Positions 27,173 to 35,632 are shown, counted from the stretch's first letter. The stretch: DNA of 46,499 nucleotides from a virus (IMGVR_UViG_3300028559_001225:1-46499); one strand, 5' to 3'. The notes: generated from the sequence alone by a model not told the origin. A program made the numbers and translations.

Positions 27173-27353
27173 GAGTTCGACGCACCACCTTGGGCAGATT
27201 GTTGAATAGTTGTGATTTAGGGTCTGAAATTTTTGGGGCTTTATTAAGTAGCATATCTTGAAATAGGGGTGTTTGTGAAATTCTTTGTAGTTGTGTATCG
27301 TAGACTTTCATTTCTTCTTCAGCCTTACTCCAGCGCTCTAGCAGTGTTTCCAT
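27144..27353 (-). CDS. Small unknown basic protein
   Basis: 69 residues, helical first half (ERWSKAEEEMKVYDTQLQ) and basic C-terminus (VVRRTRVSNRKTKK), suggesting nucleic-acid or partner binding. No family recognised. Overlaps both neighbours; GGAG lies 9 nt before the ATG. Confidence 0.7.
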   Translation of the reverse strand: METLLERWSKAEEEMKVYDTQLQRISQTPLFQDMLLNKAPKISDPKSQLFNNLPKVVRRTRVSNRKTKK

Positions 27354-27750
27354 CTAATTCAGCTCCATCAAAAAAATTATCTGGCAATGATTTCCATTCT
27401 GTGCGTTTTTGTGGATTTCTAAGTTTTTGATGTAGATCAGCCTTGTCCTGAATAAATTGTCCAATAGCCTCATCTAATTCTTTAGCTCGCTCAAAATCTG
27501 ATTCATATAGGCTTTTATAATATTCAGCCCTAGCTAGCAATCGCTTATATTCTTTTCGCTTAAGCCTTGCACGCTTTTGTAAAAAATCTTTTTGTGCACG
27601 CATCTCAGCGATTCCTAAGCCTGTGTATTCGCTTCCATAATCTTGGTCATCTGGATGTAGTCGCGCAACACCCCACGCTGTAATGCCTTTTTTATTTAGA
27701 ACTACTCGTGCAACACCCATATCTTTATCATAATAGAATCTACGCCTCAT
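27325..27750 (-). CDS. Unknown protein with central coiled coil
   Basis: 141 residues. An N-terminal beta-type segment (GVARVVLNKKGITAWGVARL) is followed by a long charged helix (about residues 55-115, rich in Lys, Arg and Glu). Seen in phages only as hypothetical, to my knowledge. The ATG at 27750 forms an ATGA overlap with the upstream gene and has GGAGG 10 nt before it. Confidence 0.7.
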   Translation of the reverse strand: MRRRFYYDKDMGVARVVLNKKGITAWGVARLHPDDQDYGSEYTGLGIAEMRAQKDFLQKRARLKRKEYKRLLARAEYYKSLYESDFERAKELDEAIGQFIQDKADLHQKLRNPQKRTEWKSLPDNFFDGAELDGNTARALE

Positions 27751-27929
27751 ACGCTTTTTGCCTCCCAATCAAATTCCCTCTTTTCGATATGATTTATTTC
27801 ATCTCGACATTTAATACAATAAATCTTCTTTAAATGATTTCGTTCGCGTTGCTGAGAAGCTTTACGTGGAAGAAATGTTTCATTACTACATACTGTGCAT
27901 AAAAATTTGGAAATGGTAAAGTTTCTCAT
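27747..27929 (-). CDS. Small zinc-ribbon protein, first gene of the glycan operon
   Basis: 60 residues with two Cys-x2-Cys knuckles (CTVC and CIKC) about 27 residues apart, a likely single zinc ribbon. ATG 27929 follows AAGGTGA at 5 nt and lies about 30 nt from the -10 of the promoter at 27960-27988. Possibly a small transcription-associated factor; no direct evidence. Confidence 0.75.
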   Translation of the reverse strand: MRNFTISKFLCTVCSNETFLPRKASQQRERNHLKKIYCIKCRDEINHIEKREFDWEAKSV

Positions 27930-27959
27930 ACATATCACCTTTTTCTTTTATATAATATA

Positions 27960-27988
27960 ATTATACCATAATTTAGGGCATCTGTCAA
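27960..27988 (-). promoter_or_regulatory. Sigma-A promoter for the glycan operon
   Basis: TTGACA (27988-27983), 17 nt, TATAAT (27965-27960), with TGG before the -10 (extended -10). The -35 begins only 2 nt after the U-tract of the preceding terminator. It drives 27929 down to 18397, roughly 9.5 kb and fifteen genes. Confidence 0.92.
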
Positions 27989-27989
27989 G

Positions 27990-28019
27990 AAAAAAATAAA
28001 GCCCCTATTAAGGGGCTTT
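27990..28019 (-). terminator. Rho-independent terminator of the lysis module
   Basis: Minus strand AAAGCCCCT-TAAT-AGGGGCTTT stem (28019-27998), then ATTTTTTTC. The stop codon of the phi-LC3-type holin gene lies in the loop. It is directly abutted by the glycan operon promoter. Confidence 0.93.
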
Positions 28020-28211
28020 ATCGTCTTGAAATCCATGGTTTTCTGTATCTGGATTATTAACAATTCCTAGTAAAATTAAAATACCTAAAATTGAATTTAC
28101 ATAAGAGTTCCAATCTTCTGGTAAAATATTTACACCAGAATTCTGAAGAATCATAAATACGAGTGCGGCTAGAGATGTCCAAAGGCCATAATTTTTTAGG
28201 CGATTTTGCAT
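28008..28211 (-). CDS. Holin, phi-LC3 type
   Basis: 67 residues. One clear membrane segment near residues 10-28 and another at about 40-52 (SILGILILLGIVNNP), ending with NNPDTENHGFQDD, the typical tail of phi-LC3 family holins. Lets the endolysin reach the wall. AGGAGG precedes the ATG. Second holin-type gene of the module. Confidence 0.9.
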   Translation of the reverse strand: MQNRLKNYGLWTSLAALVFMILQNSGVNILPEDWNSYVNSILGILILLGIVNNPDTENHGFQDDKAP

Positions 28212-28216
28212 ATAAA

Positions 28217-29362
28217 TTATTTCCTCCTACTCAAAATGATTCCTAGAGTTCCCATATCAACTGGGTCTGTTGCTTTCCAATCAGCAGAAATACCGTAGTT
28301 TTTTTGCAAGAATTCTAACCCATCTTGGCGCCAATCTTTTTTCTTGGCTGCTTCTTCTGCCTCAACTTCGGCCCAATATTTGTCCAAGTATTTAAGAGGG
28401 TCTACATGAAATTTCCAGCCAAAACTAGGACTTGACTTCGACCGTATTTCATAATGAAGATGGGACCCAGCAGATTGGCCTGTATTGCCCTGATAGCCTA
28501 GCAATGTACCCTTATCTACTTTTTGATCTAGGCGAGCAACAATACTATCTAAGTGAGCATAAATATGAACATGTTTGTTCTTGTCAAGGACGCACACAGT
28601 ATTGCCAAATCCGCCTAAGCCAGTGCCTGTTTGTGCAAACGCTGCAAAAAGCACGTCACCAGGAGCTGTTGCATATACTTCACCTTTATGTTGTTTTACA
28701 AGATCTATTCCTGTATGAAAATGCTTTTTCCCTGTAATAGGATGAACGCGCTCAGCAAAAGGCGATGTGAGTCTATCATATGTTTCAAAATGTTTTATTG
28801 TCATGGGTAGTCCTTTCCGCACTATTAGTGCTGATGAAGTAGGGCGTTCCCATCCACTTGTTGGGCTGACAGATCCGCCCCCATCTAGGTTCAGAATATC
28901 TATACAATCTGACATTCTATTAGCTAGCTCTGTGAGTGTTATATTATCGTGTGTTGTATATAAGCGAATAGTTCCATCAGGAAGCACTCCTATAGCAGAA
29001 CGTTTTGTGGCTCTCAATATATCAGGCGCTGTGTTTTCTGCCTTTGAATTTATAAATACTTTTCCATCTTTCTTAATCCCAGGTGTCGAAAGAAATGCTA
29101 GCTTATAATCTGTCCCCTGAATTTGACCCACATAGGGTCTACCTTCAAAAGGAATGATAAAGGCTGACCATGGAAGTTCTTTATAATACTTCTGGTAATA
29201 TTTACCATCCTTTATAACATGACCTATAGGCCAATACTTATTAGCTTTGTCTAAGCCAGCAAAAAGACAATTCTGATAATATATAGCATCATCTGGTTTT
29301 ATTTGAGAAGGTGCTTTACCTACCTCGATTAGTAGGTCTAAATCTTCTGGTCTAAGATACAT
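28217..29362 (-). CDS. Endolysin: phosphodiester-glycosidase (NAGPA) domain fused to M23 peptidase
   Basis: 381 residues. Residues about 60-190 form a phosphodiester glycosidase-like domain (LNLDGGGSVSPTSGW at 158-172 is the family signature). Residues about 200-330 form an M23 zinc metallopeptidase: HTGID (His216, Asp220), IYAHL and HLHYE (His301/His303). M23 enzymes cut peptidoglycan cross-links. The NAGPA-type domain may act on teichoic-acid or phosphosugar linkages of the wall. Located between the XkdX-like peptide and a holin, hence endolysin, although a tail-associated role is possible. The SD is weak; the start overlaps the previous gene by 11 nt. Confidence 0.87.
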   Translation of the reverse strand: MYLRPEDLDLLIEVGKAPSQIKPDDAIYYQNCLFAGLDKANKYWPIGHVIKDGKYYQKYYKELPWSAFIIPFEGRPYVGQIQGTDYKLAFLSTPGIKKDGKVFINSKAENTAPDILRATKRSAIGVLPDGTIRLYTTHDNITLTELANRMSDCIDILNLDGGGSVSPTSGWERPTSSALIVRKGLPMTIKHFETYDRLTSPFAERVHPITGKKHFHTGIDLVKQHKGEVYATAPGDVLFAAFAQTGTGLGGFGNTVCVLDKNKHVHIYAHLDSIVARLDQKVDKGTLLGYQGNTGQSAGSHLHYEIRSKSSPSFGWKFHVDPLKYLDKYWAEVEAEEAAKKKDWRQDGLEFLQKNYGISADWKATDPVDMGTLGIILSRRK

Positions 29363-29486
29363 AAGCTTCGCCTGTTATCTCTTGATACTGGGACGCAGTA
29401 ATTACGCCTTTCTCAACGGCCTTGCCAACCATTATTTTGTTCCATAGTTTTCTATCATAGTTTCTTTTAATCATTTCAAAATCCAT
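29352..29486 (-). CDS. XkdX-like small phage protein
   Basis: 44 residues. IKRNYDRKLWNK followed by KAVEKGVITASQYQEITGEAY is the pattern of XkdX-family peptides found next to tail and lysis genes in Bacillota phages. AGGAGG lies 6 nt before the ATG. Function unknown. Confidence 0.85.
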   Translation of the reverse strand: MDFEMIKRNYDRKLWNKIMVGKAVEKGVITASQYQEITGEAYVS

Positions 29487-29496
29487 ATAAATCCTC

Positions 29497-29832
29497 CTAT
29501 AACATCATCATAGATTGAAACTCTAGAGATGCCGCAATTCTTTCTTCAGCACTTGGTTCAGGGGCTGGGGGATTTTCTTCAAAATAAGAAATAGCATCAA
29601 GTACTTCTTGATCTGTCATACCATCTGTAATTGGTGCACCTAATCTTTTATACATATCTTTTGTCTGATAAAATTCCATAAATACACCTAATGAGATTGG
29701 GGCGTCACATATGATATATTTCATATTATTCATAGCTGCTGCAGGATACTTTGCTTTTACCTGTTCTGCTGTAAGAACTTCACCAATGGGAGTTATTAGA
29801 GTATCTGTTCCATTCCAAATTTTATACTTCAC
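29497..29832 (-). CDS. Tail-associated protein preceding XkdX
   Basis: 111 residues. Opens KYKIWNGTDTLITPIGEVLTAEQVKAKYP and later has ITDGMTDQEVLDAISYFEENPPAPEP, a layout familiar from proteins just upstream of XkdX in Gram-positive phages; function unknown, perhaps distal tail or chaperone. GTG start at 29832 with AAGGAGA at 5 nt. Confidence 0.7.
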   Translation of the reverse strand: MKYKIWNGTDTLITPIGEVLTAEQVKAKYPAAAMNNMKYIICDAPISLGVFMEFYQTKDMYKRLGAPITDGMTDQEVLDAISYFEENPPAPEPSAEERIAASLEFQSMMML

Positions 29833-29833
29833 C

Positions 29834-30226
29834 TTATTCTCCTTTCTGCTTCAAAACATGTATTATTCTTTTTAATTGCGGTGGAAGTGGTAAACCCATT
29901 CTTCCATAATTTTCTACTATACTTATTAATTCATTACATATAAAGAAATAGATAGAGCCATATAAAATTACACTCGTTCCAAGCACTAAGTCTAGCTGAT
30001 GTGACAATGCAACTACTGCAACAATAGCAAATTTTTTAATTAATCCCTTAAACCCTATTGAAGAAGATAGGCCCTGTCCACTGATGACAGCCGCACCCAG
30101 CCCCGACATATAATCGAGCACAATCACAAAGAAGAAGAGGCCAAGCAACGGAGTCCACCCCCCAAAAAAGTATGACACAAGTGCACCTATTACGGCTGCA
30201 GCTCCGTTTAGTATATTCTGTTTCAT
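29834..30226 (-). CDS. Holin, phage holin family 4 (TcdE/Cp-1 type)
   Basis: 130 residues with about four hydrophobic segments (AAAVIGALVSYFFGG, PLLGLFFFVIVLDYMSG, FAIVAVVALSHQLDLVLG, SVILYGSIYFFICNELI) and the family LDYxSG signature, plus a basic C-terminus. Two ATG codons lie in tandem; 30226 has better spacing from GGGGG. First gene of the lysis module. Pairs with the second holin at 28008. Confidence 0.88.
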   Translation of the reverse strand: MKQNILNGAAAVIGALVSYFFGGWTPLLGLFFFVIVLDYMSGLGAAVISGQGLSSSIGFKGLIKKFAIVAVVALSHQLDLVLGTSVILYGSIYFFICNELISIVENYGRMGLPLPPQLKRIIHVLKQKGE

Positions 30227-30246
30227 CATAACCCCCCATTATATAA

Positions 30247-30276
30247 AGTCCTCTTTTCTAAATGAAAATAAGGACT
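30247..30276 (-). terminator. Intergenic stem-loop after thyA
   Basis: AGTCCT(T)ATTTTC/GAAAAGAGGACT, about 12 bp with one bulge, followed by TTATATAATGGGG rather than a U-run. It lies in the 150-nt space between thyA and the lysis module, which also holds a second small hairpin (CGTCT/AGACG near 30360-30377). TATAAT at 30242-30237 has no recognisable -35, so a phage-factor-dependent late promoter is possible but unproven. Confidence 0.5.
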
Positions 30277-30376
30277 CTTAATTTGGGGAAAAATGATATG
30301 AAGATTTTAAAAAATAACTTTGGGGTAAATTAAATTGTATATATGTGCAAAATACTGCCGTCTAACGCGACAGACG

Positions 30377-31198
30377 CTACACAGCTAGCTCTAATTTAAG
30401 GTCAAGCAGCATGGGGTCATACTTGATGAGGTTAAAATTTTCTATTGAGGCGCTTATAAATGGCACAGATGTATCAAAAGATAGTATTGGCTGCTCATAT
30501 GGATCTGGTAAGTCCAACAAAGCCTTGGCGGCCTCCACGTGCCTGTCATAAATGTGCAGATTGTTTACAAAATGCGAGAATTTTCCTACGCTCAACCCAC
30601 ATTCTGCGGCCACCATCATTTGTAAAGCGACATATTGAATCTTATTGATGTGGTGGGCCACTAAAAAATCATTCGATCTTTGCACTAGAGTGCAGTCCAA
30701 GTACCTGTCGCGCACAGCCCATAGTGTTTCATAAGCACAAGGGAATAGTCCATCGCTACTTCTAAAATCATCCCAGTCCCACAGCGTCATAATATGGCGA
30801 CGCCCATAGGGATCGTTCTTAATACCCTGTATAAGGTTATTAATTTGATTGTGCTTTTTAATTGTATGACCGTAGCGCTTACCAATAGTATTTGGCATCT
30901 GCTTAGACTCCCACAAGTCCCACCAATATATACCATACTTTTCTCTGAGTAAGTTAAGGTCATTAGACTGATCTTGATAAATCCAAAAGATTTCTTTGAT
31001 GGCACTCTTCCAAGGTATCTTGCGCAGTGATGTAATAGGAAATTCTTTGAGTGTTAAATCATATGTTTCAAACACCTGCGTTATAAAGTAACTATGCGCA
31101 GGTGTTCCGTCAGCCCATACAGCTCGTGGATTTTTATCCACAGAACCATTCGTGAGTATGTTTTTTATATTCTGTTTAAATATTTGGTCTACTTTCAT
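30377..31198 (-). CDS. thyA: Thymidylate synthase, phi3T/ThyA type
   Basis: 273 residues. Makes dTMP from dUMP with methylene-tetrahydrofolate. The catalytic cysteine is in FPCAYETLW (Cys154); the PCAY form rather than PCHY, and QRSNDFLVAHHINKIQY (Arg174, Asn185), are features of the Bacillus subtilis ThyA/phage phi3T subgroup. RRHIM gives the phosphate-binding arginines. The retained Asn supports dUMP specificity over dCMP. Last gene of the operon begun by uvsE. A hydroxymethylase variant is not excluded. Confidence 0.94.
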   Translation of the reverse strand: MKVDQIFKQNIKNILTNGSVDKNPRAVWADGTPAHSYFITQVFETYDLTLKEFPITSLRKIPWKSAIKEIFWIYQDQSNDLNLLREKYGIYWWDLWESKQMPNTIGKRYGHTIKKHNQINNLIQGIKNDPYGRRHIMTLWDWDDFRSSDGLFPCAYETLWAVRDRYLDCTLVQRSNDFLVAHHINKIQYVALQMMVAAECGLSVGKFSHFVNNLHIYDRHVEAAKALLDLPDPYEQPILSFDTSVPFISASIENFNLIKYDPMLLDLKLELAV

Positions 31199-32328
31199 CA
31201 GACAGTAACTTCCTCTCGTTCTGCTTCTTCTTGCTCTTGTTCGCGAAGTTCAGCGCAACTCTCACATAAAGTATAGCCACCCAAAGTATCATCTAAATAT
31301 ACAGAATCATCTTCGCTAATAGTAAGCCCACAATCATCACAATCTACGTATCTATACTCACATTGATCGCAGAGAAATTTATCTGCTTCAATTATACTGC
31401 TAGATTGACAATAAAAGCATGGCACAGCTTCGCCAGTTAAAATCTGTACATTTTCAAGATTTGAACTTGTTGATAAGACTCTTGCTGCGTGAGTATCTAA
31501 ATCATCATAATGAACAGAGTCATCATTTTTATATATACACTCTCTATCTGCATCTTCTGCAAAATGTGAAAAATCTTTATCGGACCAGATCTCTTTTATG
31601 AAAAGAGCAAGTTGCTCATCTAAGTCTGCTGAGTGATATGGGTACTGTCTATTGAATACAAACGTATTATGATCTCTACTTACATGAACTAGACATCGCC
31701 ACTTCTTAGGCCACCAGTGTCCACAACTTAAATCCTTTTTATTTTCTCCTGTTATATATGCAACAAGCGTACAATCATCTGACATAAGAGCCACAGTACC
31801 TGCCGCATAGTCACCATTAATAGTCTGACATGAATCCCAGTTATAACCACTCTCTGACATTGTGATGTAATCAATAGGATGAACGGAGAGCACAAGATTT
31901 CCTTGGGTAGGCTTGAGCTTCATTAATTGTCTAGAATATTCATTCTCAATTTGAGTAGCTAGATAACTATTGTGCAGTAAGTCTTTCATGAATCTAGTTA
32001 GCTTCATACCTCTAAATTTATTAGCCGCAAACTCTTCACCAGAAACATGTGACATTTCACGAAAGAAACTTCCTAAATATTCAATGCCATAACCCTCAAC
32101 TTTTTTTAGGAACTCAGCTAGGACTTGGCTCTTATAGGCAGAGTCTCTACTTCTATCAATATAGATTTTTTTTCTTACAGAAAAATCGCCTAGCTTTTTA
32201 TATAAATGCTCTTTGTTCTCTTTATATAGATTAAAGATACTATAAGGAACTCCGTGCTCTGCTACGTAAGAATTATGAGATAACATTTTTTTGAATTCAT
32301 GTTGCAATTCTACGTTTAATTCTATCAT
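31198..32328 (-). CDS. Unknown phage protein A of a paralogous pair, with C-terminal zinc knuckles
   Basis: 376 residues. The core (about 140-235: LVLSVHPIDYITMSES, WDSCQTINGDYAAGTVALM, CTLVAYITG, KKWRCLVHVS, FNRQYPY) aligns by eye with the protein at 33256-34347. The C-terminus adds at least three Cys-x2-Cys knuckles (CFYC, CDQC, CDDC, CESC), a zinc-ribbon array, then an acidic tail. The family is widespread in phages as hypothetical; no function is known to me. Co-transcribed with a metallopeptidase between the paralogues. Overlaps thyA by 1 nt. Confidence 0.8.
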   Translation of the reverse strand: MIELNVELQHEFKKMLSHNSYVAEHGVPYSIFNLYKENKEHLYKKLGDFSVRKKIYIDRSRDSAYKSQVLAEFLKKVEGYGIEYLGSFFREMSHVSGEEFAANKFRGMKLTRFMKDLLHNSYLATQIENEYSRQLMKLKPTQGNLVLSVHPIDYITMSESGYNWDSCQTINGDYAAGTVALMSDDCTLVAYITGENKKDLSCGHWWPKKWRCLVHVSRDHNTFVFNRQYPYHSADLDEQLALFIKEIWSDKDFSHFAEDADRECIYKNDDSVHYDDLDTHAARVLSTSSNLENVQILTGEAVPCFYCQSSSIIEADKFLCDQCEYRYVDCDDCGLTISEDDSVYLDDTLGGYTLCESCAELREQEQEEAEREEVTV

Positions 32329-33269
32329 ACAGAGAAAGTCCCCCTAGATAATTTATTGTAAAATGAAGGCTTTTTATTTAAGCGATAATCCTCACAGGCA
32401 TCACATAATCCCATCTCATTTAAGTTGCTCCATTTGTAAACTTTGCTGCAGCCATAGCATGGATACGAGTCCCATGAATCATTCTTTTTTGAAGAACTTG
32501 TAGCTATGTTCCATACGTACTCTGTATCAGAACTAGAGGCTTTTGAGTAACTAATCTTCTCCTTATATTCAAAAGCACGTGGCTCAATTCTATATGCGTC
32601 CAATATCTTTGCCGCTTTGAGCAGAGTGTCATTTAATACTTTTAGATATATTGTTTCGCTCGATGTATGCTCTCGCTCATAGCCCGCAGATAGATTTACT
32701 GCTGCACACTTCCACTCAGGGGCTAGTTCACATATATCTGTGTATGTTCCCCATTGAGTATCAAAACCAAAAGAGTTGATGTAAGTCTCAAATTCAAGAT
32801 GATCTAAGTCATAGTATACAGATTGACCTGAACCTCTGCGGTCAAACTGAATCATGAAGTCTAGCTTCGGATGTATATGAGAAGCCGCAGCTTTAGCCCC
32901 GTAGCCCCCAGTTTCCTCATTCCAAGTAAATAGTACATGAGGCTTATAACCGTGCATGATGAGATTGAGGATTATAAACACGCCACAACGATCATCGCCC
33001 CCAATACCCACAGGCGACCACAGCACATATTGGTCTGCGTCATAAATTATCTCATCTGACTTTGGCTGACTTCTATGAACAGTATCTAGATGCGCCACAA
33101 CACACACATTGATATCGCCTTCTGCGTACAAATAGTTGCCATCAAACTCCCAGATTTCTTCTTCTTTATAATAGTCAATAAGAAACTCATACAAAAAGTC
33201 GTGTAGAGAAGGTTGGTCTAGCATTAGTATAAATTTTAGTAGCTCTAGTCTAGGCTTACTGATTGTCAT
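32325..33269 (-). CDS. M28/M20-clan zinc metallopeptidase with C-terminal zinc ribbon
   Basis: 314 residues. Two-zinc peptidase motifs are in order: AHLDTVH (His60, Asp62), GIGGDDRCG (Asp92/93), WNEETGGYGA (Glu118/119), QFDRRG (Asp143) and REHTSSE (His201). This is the ligand set of co-catalytic zinc aminopeptidases and deacylases. A CYGC...CDAC ribbon follows near residues 275-295. No signal peptide, so it should act in the cytoplasm, on host or phage peptides or on an N-acyl substrate. ATG 33269 is chosen over 33338 because of GGAGGAGG upstream. It sits between two paralogues with overlaps on both sides. Confidence 0.85.
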   Translation of the reverse strand: MTISKPRLELLKFILMLDQPSLHDFLYEFLIDYYKEEEIWEFDGNYLYAEGDINVCVVAHLDTVHRSQPKSDEIIYDADQYVLWSPVGIGGDDRCGVFIILNLIMHGYKPHVLFTWNEETGGYGAKAAASHIHPKLDFMIQFDRRGSGQSVYYDLDHLEFETYINSFGFDTQWGTYTDICELAPEWKCAAVNLSAGYEREHTSSETIYLKVLNDTLLKAAKILDAYRIEPRAFEYKEKISYSKASSSDTEYVWNIATSSSKKNDSWDSYPCYGCSKVYKWSNLNEMGLCDACEDYRLNKKPSFYNKLSRGTFSV

Positions 33270-34347
33270 CCTGCTCCTCCTCCCACTCTTCTGATTCTCT
33301 GTATTCAAAGTGTACCTGTGAAAATAAGCACTCGGCACTATTTATCCACTCCCCGCAGCCGCATATACATCTCATTGAATTAACGCCTACTTTAATAACT
33401 AGAAACTCATGTTCAGTAAATTCAACGAAATCTGAAAAAGATTCTTCTGCACTATTATATAGTACGCTAACTGTATCTACTGATTCTCTTGTAATATCGT
33501 TATACCAAAATTCACACGCATCTTTATCTCTCATTAAATCCTTGTTGATTATATAACTCACGTCTACTCTTTCACGCTTAGCCTCAGGCCAGTTAAACAT
33601 TTCTTTAAGTAAATAGTTAGTTGCTTTGCTATATGCTGTATTGGCAGCTGGATATTGTCGAGATTGAATTGCATACTGTGAGGCTGGAGATACATATATT
33701 AGCTGGCGCCAACACTTTCTACCAGATTCAGTTAGCACATATGCAACCATAGTTACAGAGTCCATGAGGTAAGCTAGTGTTGCAGTCTTATATTGACCAT
33801 CAAGCGATTGACATGAGCGCCAGCCTGTAGTATTCTCAGACATCATAAAGTAGTCTAGCGGATCAATAGATAGTACAAGTGTGCGCTCTTTGCCGAATGA
33901 TTCAAGTATTTTACTATATTCTATTTGAAACTCATTGCGAGCGCCATTGGCTTCGGGGATAAGCTGTAACAGTACTCTGCTTACCTTCATACCAGAGTTA
34001 AACTTTTTACCAAGAATAACACGCTCAGTCGCCAATGCGTTATTCATGATCTCATCTTCTTTTATAGAGTTTAAAAACCAGCAAGCTAGAGTGAATTCTT
34101 TTCTGCGATAGAATCTTTTTGTAAGACTGTATATCATCTCCTGTATTTCTTTTGCAGAAAAAGATGCTGTGATTTTTTTCTCTACTCGAATTACTCCGCC
34201 CATCATATTATAAATAGCTTCTTTATTTTTTGCCCATGTAGAAATCTTGGCAGATAATGAAATGTCAACATTGATATCAGCATGCTTAATTAGAGGATTA
34301 AGTACCTCCTGTAACTCAGTAACATAACTTTGTTCATATTGTATCAT
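33256..34347 (-). CDS. Unknown phage protein B of a paralogous pair
   Basis: 363 residues. Shares LVLSIDPLDYFMMSE, WRSCQSLDGQYKTATLAYL, MVAYVLTESG, WRQLIYVSP and QSRQYPA with the protein at 31198-32328, in the same order and spacing. It has a short CICGCGEW knuckle near the C-terminus and an acidic end. The N-terminal 120 residues are helical. Function unknown. Followed by the metallopeptidase with a 14-nt overlap. Confidence 0.8.
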   Translation of the reverse strand: MIQYEQSYVTELQEVLNPLIKHADINVDISLSAKISTWAKNKEAIYNMMGGVIRVEKKITASFSAKEIQEMIYSLTKRFYRRKEFTLACWFLNSIKEDEIMNNALATERVILGKKFNSGMKVSRVLLQLIPEANGARNEFQIEYSKILESFGKERTLVLSIDPLDYFMMSENTTGWRSCQSLDGQYKTATLAYLMDSVTMVAYVLTESGRKCWRQLIYVSPASQYAIQSRQYPAANTAYSKATNYLLKEMFNWPEAKRERVDVSYIINKDLMRDKDACEFWYNDITRESVDTVSVLYNSAEESFSDFVEFTEHEFLVIKVGVNSMRCICGCGEWINSAECLFSQVHFEYRESEEWEEEQDDNQ

Positions 34348-34351
34348 CTCA

Positions 34352-35632
34352 TTACCTCCCCATATATTCTAAGGCTTCTTTTAAAGAAACATTACATGAT
34401 GTCAGTATTTCTTCTGTTTTATAGTAGTCGTTTGATGAAAGATATATAGCTACTTTATCCCAATGCTTCTTACATATTTCTTTTGTCATTCTATTGCTTG
34501 TATAAATATTCATCATAGTATTTGCTACTTTATTTAAATTGTAAGAATCTTGTCGATTCTTATACTCAAAACATTGATCGATAGCATCTAGCATGCCCAA
34601 GACTTGCTCGTCTGTAATAGTTTGTATAGTGTTTTGTTTAACCTCAAGTGGCCCATACTTTGAAATTACTCTTATTAAGAGATCAAAATCTTCGTAGAAT
34701 AGTGGTTCTAATACTGATTCTAAATCATCACGTTGTAGACCTACAAATAAATTTTGAATATCTATATTGTCCCAATCTTTATGAGTAAGAGTTACAAACT
34801 TTAATTGTCTTCTGAATGTGTAGGAACTTCCTATAACGTGTTCAAAGAATCCAGAAAGTGATGCTTTTACTGCTGGACGTGATATCCCCATATCTAACTT
34901 TGCTACATACTCTATCCACAAGAATTGTAGCATAACCAATACATCTGTAAAGTTATTTACATTTTTTGTTAGATAGTATAGGTGTGATACATGAGTGAGT
35001 TGCTCTAGTTGGTATTGTACTATTTCTGGGTTTATAAAGTCACGAAATCTTAAAAATTGTTTAGCTATGCGTCGATCCGTTAAAACAAAGTCAACTAGTA
35101 CGTCAGCAAGATCAGTGTCATATAATATACATAGTCTTTTAATTAGATTGATTTCTGCACCCAAAGCCACAACAAGAACAATCAAAGATTTGCGATGGTA
35201 GGGACGGAGAGTGAGTAGTTGTGTATCTTCAATATTGCTGATTGTTTGTAACGCTATATCTCTATTTTCTATTAAATAGAATTCATTATTTTTAAGATAG
35301 TTGTCTATATCATGGCAAACAAATTCTAATAAGAATCTATTCGATCCACTTATTCTTCTCAGTACATCTTCATAAGAATTGAATACAGCCTCAAGAGATG
35401 CGCTACTTTCTCTACATATTTGGCGGGCTAAATCTCCAGCACCCACAAGAATAGCGAGGGCTACTAATGCGCGCCCTGTACTTGGTGTTATATAATCAAA
35501 ATCTCTACTTGTAAGGCATCCTAATTCTAGAGCTAGGATTTCCTTGTCTTCCATAATCTTTTCAAAGTGTGTGTCAATGTATTCTTTTATGTGTCTTGAG
35601 TTTAAAATCTCTTTCAAGTTTACGCCTATCAT
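34352..35632 (-). CDS. Unknown 426-residue helical protein
   Basis: I do not recognise this protein. It looks all-helical, with recurring hydrophobic LxxLxxL-type stretches and no obvious metal or nucleotide motif. Two similar helix pairs, ITPSTGRALVALAILVGAGDLAR and LRPYHRKSLIVLVVALGAEINLI, recur about 95 residues apart, hinting at an internal repeat of a HEAT-like kind. ATG 35632 (GGGGTGAT at 3-5 nt) is preferred over an upstream start at 35710. Placed between uvsE and the paralogue/peptidase genes. Confidence 0.75.
   Translation of the reverse strand: MIGVNLKEILNSRHIKEYIDTHFEKIMEDKEILALELGCLTSRDFDYITPSTGRALVALAILVGAGDLARQICRESSASLEAVFNSYEDVLRRISGSNRFLLEFVCHDIDNYLKNNEFYLIENRDIALQTISNIEDTQLLTLRPYHRKSLIVLVVALGAEINLIKRLCILYDTDLADVLVDFVLTDRRIAKQFLRFRDFINPEIVQYQLEQLTHVSHLYYLTKNVNNFTDVLVMLQFLWIEYVAKLDMGISRPAVKASLSGFFEHVIGSSYTFRRQLKFVTLTHKDWDNIDIQNLFVGLQRDDLESVLEPLFYEDFDLLIRVISKYGPLEVKQNTIQTITDEQVLGMLDAIDQCFEYKNRQDSYNLNKVANTMMNIYTSNRMTKEICKKHWDKVAIYLSSNDYYKTEEILTSCNVSLKEALEYMGR

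Noticed and set aside
30230-30376. Classical sigma-A promoter for the lysis module
   Set aside because: TATAAT is present at 30237-30242 but no -35-like hexamer lies 16-18 nt upstream, so I do not list it as a promoter.
30787-31005. Alternative frame ORF within thyA
   Set aside because: Thymidylate synthase motifs are continuous in the other frame; no SD supports the shadow frame.
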